A stretch of DNA of 64,000 nucleotides, taken from assembly GCA_016720115.1 (NCBI GenBank), contig JADJXT010000001.1, positions 1,364,001-1,428,000 of the forward strand, read 5' to 3'. The notes beneath the pieces are model-generated. The model did not search any database and had not been told where the DNA came from. It saw only the letters and a program-made list of their open reading frames with translations. The translations under genes and the position numbers were made by a program. The stretch comes from Sphingomonadales bacterium. GTDB taxonomy: Bacteria; Pseudomonadota; Alphaproteobacteria; Sphingomonadales; Sphingomonadaceae. Positions 59,451 through 64,000 of this stretch are shown here, one piece after another. How positions within the stretch are numbered: the first letter of the stretch is position 1; every line of letters begins with the position of its first letter.

Positions 59451-60464
59451 ATGACTGCGACCATCCACCAACTTGGCGCCGCGCGCACGCCCTCGCTCCA
59501 GCCGATGCTGAACCTTGTCGCCCCCGAAATGAACCGGGTGAATGCAGTGATTCTTGATCGGATGCAGTCCGAAATTCCGTTGATTCCCGAACTGGCCGGG
59601 CATTTGATTGCAGGCGGCGGGAAGCGGATGCGGCCGATGCTGACGCTCGCTTGCGCGCGCGTGCTCGACTATCCGGGGGACAGGCACCACAAATTGGCCG
59701 CCGCCGTCGAGTTCATCCACACAGCGACGCTGCTCCACGACGATGTTGTCGATGGCAGCGACATGCGGCGCGGCAAGACCGCAGCGAACCTGATTTTCGG
59801 TAACCCGGCGGCGGTATTGGTTGGCGATTTCCTGTTCAGCCGCTCGTTCGAGCTGATGGTCGAGGATGGCTCGCTCAAGGTGCTCAAGATTTTGAGCCAC
59901 GCCAGCGCGGTAATCGCCGAGGGCGAAGTGAACCAGTTGACCGCACAGCGGCAAATTTCCACCAGCCAGGAAAAATATCTCGACATTATCGGGTCGAAAA
60001 CAGCGGCGCTTTTCGCTGCGGCCTGCCGCATTGCTGCCGTGGTCGCCGAACGGCCCGAAGCCGACGAACTGGCGCTCGACGCCTATGGCCGCAATTTGGG
60101 CATCGCCTTCCAGCTTGTCGACGATGCGATCGACTATGTTTCCGACGGCGAAACAATGGGCAAGGATGCGGGTGACGATTTCCGCGACGGCAAGGTGACG
60201 CTGCCCGTCATCCTCGCACACAGCCGGGGCGACGCGGAGGAAAAGAAATTCTGGCACAACGCGATGCTCGGCCACCGCGTGAGCGCCGACGATCTGGCCT
60301 ATGCCATCGGCCTGCTGCGCAAATATAATGCCATCGAAGACACACTCGAGCGCGCCCGCCATTATGGGCAACGGGCGATCGACGCGCTGGCACCATTCCC
60401 CGCCAGCGCCGCCAAGGATGCACTGGTCGAGGCAGTGGAGTTTGCGATAGCGCGCGCCTACTGA
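59451..60464 (+). CDS. Polyprenyl diphosphate synthase (octaprenyl/decaprenyl type)
   Basis: A 337-residue all-helical prenyltransferase. The first Asp-rich motif is LLHDDVVDGSDMRRG, the second QLVDDAIDYVSD, and GGGKRMRPML binds isopentenyl diphosphate. It builds the ubiquinone side chain; sphingomonads typically have Q-10, so decaprenyl is likely but the length cannot be read from the sequence. The ATG at 59451 (MTATIHQL) is preferred over a longer frame. Confidence 0.92.
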   Translation: MTATIHQLGAARTPSLQPMLNLVAPEMNRVNAVILDRMQSEIPLIPELAGHLIAGGGKRMRPMLTLACARVLDYPGDRHHKLAAAVEFIHTATLLHDDVVDGSDMRRGKTAANLIFGNPAAVLVGDFLFSRSFELMVEDGSLKVLKILSHASAVIAEGEVNQLTAQRQISTSQEKYLDIIGSKTAALFAAACRIAAVVAERPEADELALDAYGRNLGIAFQLVDDAIDYVSDGETMGKDAGDDFRDGKVTLPVILAHSRGDAEEKKFWHNAMLGHRVSADDLAYAIGLLRKYNAIEDTLERARHYGQRAIDALAPFPASAAKDALVEAVEFAIARAY

Positions 60465-60468
60465 GAAA

Positions 60469-60570
60469 TTCCCCTCCCGCTTGCGGAAGGGGGCAGGGGA
60501 GGGCATGAAACAAGCGTGACCTTTTCCGCATCAGACCCTCCCCCAACCCCTCCCGCAGGCGGAAGGGGAG
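60469..60570. repeat. Two G/C-rich hairpin repeats, one within the hrpB start region
   Basis: CCCCTCCCGC-TT-GCGGAAGGGG at 60471-60493 lies between the prenyl synthase and hrpB. A second, CCCCTCCCGC-AG-GCGGAAGGGG at about 60547-60568, lies inside the hrpB reading frame, where it is translated as TPPAGGRG. Both belong with the hairpins at 17291-17337 and 24215-24238. Confidence 0.75.
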
Positions 60571-62987
60571 CATCACCCGTTGAAGCTGTATTGCCGGAAT
60601 TGAAAGCAGCGCTGGCCGCTGGTTCCAATGCTGTGCTGATTGCCCCGCCCGGTGCTGGCAAGACAACAATGGTTGCCACTGCCTTGCTGGGGGAGCCATG
60701 GTGCACTGGCCAGATATTGCTGCTTTCCCCGCGCCGGTTGGCTGCGCGTGCCGCAGCCGAACGGATCGCCGAACTTATGGGTGAGCCGGTGGGCGGGCGT
60801 GTTGGATACGCCACCCGAATGGACAGCAAACTATCTGATAAAACAAGAATTTTAGTGCTGACCGAGGGCATTTTCCTGCGCCGCATTCAGGATGATCCAG
60901 AACTGGCGAACACAGCTCTGGTTCTTTTCGATGAAGTCCACGAACGCAGCCTCGACAGCGATTTCGGCCTCGCCCTCGCGCTCGATGCACAAGGCGGTTT
61001 GCGGCCCGATCTGCGGCTGGTCGCGATGTCGGCAACGCTCGACGGCGGGCGCTTTGCCAGGCTGATGGATGCTCCGATAATCGAAAGCGAAGGCAAATCC
61101 TGGCCGCTCGAACTGCGTCATATCGGGCGCAAGGCCGAAGCCCGGATCGAGGATGAAATGGCCTCCGCCATCCGCCGCGCGTTGACTGAGGAGAAGCAAG
61201 GCGATGTGCTGGCCTTCCTCCCCGGTGTCGCGGAAATCGAACGGACGGCGGAGCGGCTCGAAGGTGTATCGGCAGAAATCCACCGCCTGCATGGCAGTCT
61301 TGATCCAGCAGAACAGCGGGCAGCGATTCGGAAAGCGGAACGACGCAAGGTCATCCTTGCCACATCGATAGCCGAAACCAGCCTGACCATCGATGGCGTC
61401 CGCATCGTCGTCGACAGCGGCCTTGCCCGCCGTGCCCGCTATGACAGGGCGGCTGGATCGACCCGGCTTGTCACCGAACGCGCCAGTCAGGCGGCGACGA
61501 CCCAAAGGGCAGGGCGCGCAGCCCGGCAGGGGCCGGGCGTAGCCTATCGCCTGTGGGAAGAGGCTGCGACAGCCGGATTACCGCCGTTCGATCCGCCGGA
61601 GATATTGGAGGCGGACCTTTCGCCTTTGCTGCTCGATTGCGCGCTGTGGGGGGTAAGCGATCCCGCCTCGCTGCAATGGCTCGATCCGCCTCCGAAAGCT
61701 GCAATGGACGAAGCGCGGGCGCGACTGGCCGACCTTGGAGCGATCGATGCTGGCGGACGCCCGACCGGACATGGACGTGCCATTGCGCGCCTGCCGCTAC
61801 CGCCCCGGCTGGCGCATATGCTGGTCGCAGCGTCCGAACTGGGTTTCGGGGAACTGGCGTCGGAGGTTGCCGTGTTGCTGTCCGAACGCGGATTGGGCGG
61901 CAACGATACGGATATCGACCGCCGCCTCGAACGCTGGCGCGGTGAACGCGGCCAGCGCGCAGAGGCGGCGCGACGATTGGCCTTGCGATGGTCAAAACTG
62001 TCTAGCCCGACATTGAATGGCAAATCGGCGGGGAGCGCCGCAACTGCCATTGCGCTCGCTTTCCCTGACCGTATCGCCAGACGCCGCGATGCTTCGGGTG
62101 AAAATTGGCTCAGCATCGGGGGCAGGGGATATCGGCTTGATCCGGCGCATCCGCTGGCGAAGGAGGAGTGGCTCGCGGTCGCCGACATACAGGGTGCGGC
62201 TTCGGGTGCGCGTATTCTGTCGGCGGCGGCAATCGATTTTGCGGCAATTGAGGCGCTTTATGGCGACCGCATCATCAGCGGCGCACATGCCGCTTTCGAT
62301 CCAGCCACCGGCGGTGTGCGGACGGAGGCAGGCCGTCGGCTGGGGGCGATTACCCTGTCCAGGGGGCAGGACGCCAAGGCCGATCCCGAAGCCATTGCCA
62401 CCGCGTTGCTGAAAGGCGTGCGCGAGCATGGGCTGGACCTGTTGCCGTGGAGCGATGCCTCCCACCGGCTTCGCGAGCGGGCGCAATGGGCGGGCGTTAT
62501 CGGGATAAGCGATGTCGAACTGGAAGGCGCGCTGGAAATGTGGTTGGATCCCTTGTTGTCGGGGAAGCGGCGCTTGTCCGAAATCGATACAGGCGCTCTG
62601 CACAACGCGCTTCTCGGCGTCATCGGCTGGGACGGGCAGCAAGCCATCGAGCGGCTGGCACCATCGCATTTCACTTCGCCTGCCGGAACCACGCATCCGA
62701 TAGACTATGCGGCCGAAGGCGGGCCCACCGTCGAACTGCGAGTGCAGGCCTTGTTCGGGCTTGCCGACCATCCGACCATCGGACCGGATCGAACGCCCTT
62801 GATATTGTCGCTGACCTCACCCGCCGGTCGACCGATACAGACAACCCGCGACCTGCCCGGATTCTGGAAAGGCAGTTGGGCCGATGTCGCAAAGGAAATG
62901 CGCGGTCGCTATCCCAAACATAACTGGCCCGATGATCCGACGGCGGCGGCGGCAAGCCTGAAGACGAAAAAGAAGCAGGGCATATAA
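60516..62987 (+). CDS. hrpB: ATP-dependent helicase HrpB
   Basis: An 823-residue DEAH-box helicase. The P-loop is APPGAGKTT at about 43-51, the DEAH-like box LFDEVHER, SAT in AMSATLDG, and the ATSIAETSLT and QRAGRAARQGPG motifs VI-region follow. A HA2-like and HrpB C-terminal domain complete it. Its cellular role is uncertain. The GTG start at 60516 gives an N-terminus SASDPPPTPPAGGRG that comes from a hairpin repeat; the native sequence seems to begin near SPVEAVLPELKAAL, and an internal TTG (60592) is an alternative start. Confidence 0.9.
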   Translation: MTFSASDPPPTPPAGGRGASPVEAVLPELKAALAAGSNAVLIAPPGAGKTTMVATALLGEPWCTGQILLLSPRRLAARAAAERIAELMGEPVGGRVGYATRMDSKLSDKTRILVLTEGIFLRRIQDDPELANTALVLFDEVHERSLDSDFGLALALDAQGGLRPDLRLVAMSATLDGGRFARLMDAPIIESEGKSWPLELRHIGRKAEARIEDEMASAIRRALTEEKQGDVLAFLPGVAEIERTAERLEGVSAEIHRLHGSLDPAEQRAAIRKAERRKVILATSIAETSLTIDGVRIVVDSGLARRARYDRAAGSTRLVTERASQAATTQRAGRAARQGPGVAYRLWEEAATAGLPPFDPPEILEADLSPLLLDCALWGVSDPASLQWLDPPPKAAMDEARARLADLGAIDAGGRPTGHGRAIARLPLPPRLAHMLVAASELGFGELASEVAVLLSERGLGGNDTDIDRRLERWRGERGQRAEAARRLALRWSKLSSPTLNGKSAGSAATAIALAFPDRIARRRDASGENWLSIGGRGYRLDPAHPLAKEEWLAVADIQGAASGARILSAAAIDFAAIEALYGDRIISGAHAAFDPATGGVRTEAGRRLGAITLSRGQDAKADPEAIATALLKGVREHGLDLLPWSDASHRLRERAQWAGVIGISDVELEGALEMWLDPLLSGKRRLSEIDTGALHNALLGVIGWDGQQAIERLAPSHFTSPAGTTHPIDYAAEGGPTVELRVQALFGLADHPTIGPDRTPLILSLTSPAGRPIQTTRDLPGFWKGSWADVAKEMRGRYPKHNWPDDPTAAAASLKTKKKQGI

Positions 62988-62997
62988 CGAAGTATCG

Positions 62998-63040
62998 CCG
63001 TAGCCCTGAGCCTGCGACACCGACAGGCTCAGGGCTACGG
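62998..63040 (+). repeat. Perfect hairpin after hrpB
   Basis: CCGTAGCCCTGAGCCTG (62998-63014) pairs perfectly with CAGGCTCAGGGCTACGG (63024-63040) over nine bases, then TTTGGG. It lies 10 bases past the hrpB stop and could end or protect its transcript. It shares the GCCCTGAGCCTG core of the repeat at 9967-10050. Confidence 0.8.
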
Positions 63041-63084
63041 TTTGGGTCTTGATTGCATTTGCCAAATCAGCGAAAGGCGCACTC

Positions 63085-63366
63085 ATGACTCAGGCACAGA
63101 TCGTTCAGAAATCGAAAAATGCTCTTCAATCGGGCCGCTTCGGCACCGGGCAATGGGTGCTCGAATATGTTCCTGCGGATGCGCAGCGCGCCGATCCGCT
63201 GATGGGCTGGGCGGGCTCTGCCGACACCCGTCGCCAGTTGAACCTGAAATTTGCAACGCTGGAAGCAGCCAAGGCCTATGCCGACAAGAACGGTATCAGC
63301 TATGTTGTCATTCCGGCTGCACCCAAAGTGCTGAAGCTGCAGGCATACGCCGACAATTTCAGATAA
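63085..63366 (+). CDS. NADH dehydrogenase accessory subunit, NDUFS4-like
   Basis: A 93-residue protein of the ETC complex I subunit family. QAQIVQKSKNALQSGRFGTGQWVLEYVP leads, and DPLMGWAGSADTRRQLNLKFATLEAAKAYADKNGISYVV is the conserved core. Alphaproteobacterial complex I contains this supernumerary subunit, shared with mitochondria. Preferred ATG at 63085 (MTQAQ); 12 earlier codons in frame are unlikely. The stop overlaps the NUDIX gene by eight bases. Confidence 0.92.
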   Translation: MTQAQIVQKSKNALQSGRFGTGQWVLEYVPADAQRADPLMGWAGSADTRRQLNLKFATLEAAKAYADKNGISYVVIPAAPKVLKLQAYADNFR

Positions 63367-63871
63367 GCTGCCCGCCTAGCAGCATTAAAAGCCGCACATC
63401 GACGCCGACATTGCTGGCACGCTTGGCATCGAGAAATGCCTGCAGGTCTGCCAGTGCGACACGGTGCACGGTGATGTCTTCGCCGTCCGTCCCGCCGCCG
63501 TCGCCAATCCTGATAAGGCCCGACGCGCGCACCAGCGTGAAACTTTCGCTGACCATACCGGGTGACGAATAATATTCGCCAAGCGATTCCAGCCTCTGGG
63601 CGCGATAACCGGTTTCCTCTTCCAGTTCGCGTCCTGCCGCTTCGAGCGGATCTTCGCCCTCAGTCTCATCGCCGATCAGCCCCGCGGGCAGTTCGATGCA
63701 ATTGCGGCCCAGCGGCACGCGATATTGTTCAACCAGCAGGACATGCCCGTCCTCGACCGCAAGTATCACTGCCGCCTTTATGCCGCGCGCGCGACTGACA
63801 TATTCCCATTTGCCTTTGCGTTTGGCGGTGACGAATTTGCCCTGCCAGACGATTTCCTCGGTTTCTTCCAT
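63359..63871 (-). CDS. NUDIX hydrolase (ADP-ribose pyrophosphatase-like)
   Basis: A 170-residue hydrolase with the Nudix box GLIGDETEGEDPLEAAGRELEEETGY (about 82-107), slightly extended before AAGRELEEE. LVEQYRVPLGRNCIELPAG is typical of ADP-ribose pyrophosphatases, which break ADP-ribose to AMP and ribose 5-phosphate; substrate is not proven. It is convergent with the NDUFS4-like gene. Confidence 0.9.
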   Translation of the reverse strand: MEETEEIVWQGKFVTAKRKGKWEYVSRARGIKAAVILAVEDGHVLLVEQYRVPLGRNCIELPAGLIGDETEGEDPLEAAGRELEEETGYRAQRLESLGEYYSSPGMVSESFTLVRASGLIRIGDGGGTDGEDITVHRVALADLQAFLDAKRASNVGVDVRLLMLLGGQLI

Positions 63872-63884
63872 TTACCTATCTTAA

Positions 63885-63964
63885 CCGTTCGCCTCGAACG
63901 AAGTCGAGAGGCCTTGAAGTCGCGCACTACTGATTGGCGTCTCGACTTCGCTCGACACGAACGG
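63885..63964. repeat. Inverted repeat upstream of the NUDIX gene
   Basis: CCGTTCGCCTCGAACGAAGT.. (63885-63910) and TCTCGACTTCGCTCGACACG.. (63940-63964) are near-complementary (about three mismatches). It is a second copy of the 29006-29085 repeat. It begins 14 bases upstream of the NUDIX start; no gene is visible from here to the end of the window. Confidence 0.75.
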
Positions 63965-64000
63965 AGAACGGGACGCAAAATCAGATTTCGATCAACCGGT

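Overview
The window is a contiguous piece of a GC-rich alphaproteobacterial chromosome. Gene content and order (phoH-miaB-plsC-fur-mucR-rimI-tsaB-nfu, the fabD/fabG/acpP/fabF/mltG block, yajC-secD-secF, a DUF4197 lipoprotein, MucR and the iron/manganese-type Fur) point to the order Sphingomonadales, with Sphingopyxis/Sphingorhabdus-like relatives as the best guess. The genus is an impression, not a demonstrated result. No CRISPR array, rRNA, insertion sequence with transposase or complete prophage is visible; one tRNA (Pro, GGG) is present.

Layout. 1-10.8 kb: minus-strand housekeeping genes (phoH partial, miaB, acyltransferase, fur/mur, mucR, rimI, tsaB, two nitroreductases, nfu scaffold, HPP membrane protein, NTF2-like, 2-hydroxyacid dehydrogenase, cysS). 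10.8-19.5 kb: an unrecognised, lower-GC membrane protein directly behind cobT, then a trypsin-like protease, a class A penicillin-binding protein and priA. 19.6-24 kb: DUF4197 lipoprotein, transaldolase-like aldolase, folE, and a TrkH/TrkA-type potassium system whose regulatory subunit is truncated. 24-29 kb: rpsF-rpsR-rplI, a lipoprotein 5'-nucleotidase and mpl, with ldcA divergent from mpl (murein recycling). 29.9-35.6 kb: fatty-acid synthesis genes and mltG, interrupted between the crotonase gene and fabG by a small inverted-repeat element carrying a GxxExxY protein. 35.6-40.9 kb: secreted alkyl sulfatase, 2H phosphoesterase, and a cobalamin-riboswitch operon of btuB plus an uncharacterised membrane protein. 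41-42.2 kb: an endolysin/holin pair of gene-transfer-agent type. 42.4-46.7 kb: a probable acyl-CoA catabolic operon (two acyl-CoA dehydrogenases, an SDR, a nitronate monooxygenase). 47-50.3 kb: tRNA-Pro and yajC-secD-secF. 50.3-54.7 kb: glycosyltransferase, an XRE regulator divergent from a DUF6456 gene, and an ABC-F ATPase. 55-64 kb: D-amino-acid aminotransferase-like enzyme, SIMPL protein, PepSY protein plus two-component system, chorismate mutase, polyprenyl diphosphate synthase, hrpB, an NDUFS4-like subunit and a NUDIX hydrolase.

Most notable signals. (1) The XRE/DUF6456 divergon at 51.6-52.8 kb and the endolysin/holin pair 10 kb away share an identical 13-nt element and an adjacent ATAACC-N5-GGTTWT operator-like site. 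Together these look like parts of one gene-transfer-agent regulatory circuit. (2) The GxxExxY gene lies between perfect 30-bp inverted repeats. A non-coding pair of repeats with the same purine-degenerate consensus sits just behind the truncated trkA, suggesting a family of small mobile elements. (3) A 47-bp hairpin element has inserted into the 3' end of priA with a 13-bp target duplication while preserving the protein's last residues. (4) Near-identical TTTAATCG-NN-CGATTAAA palindromes lie before a nitroreductase gene and the acyl-CoA operon. Several families of intergenic palindromes (six copies of the commonest) are spread over the window.
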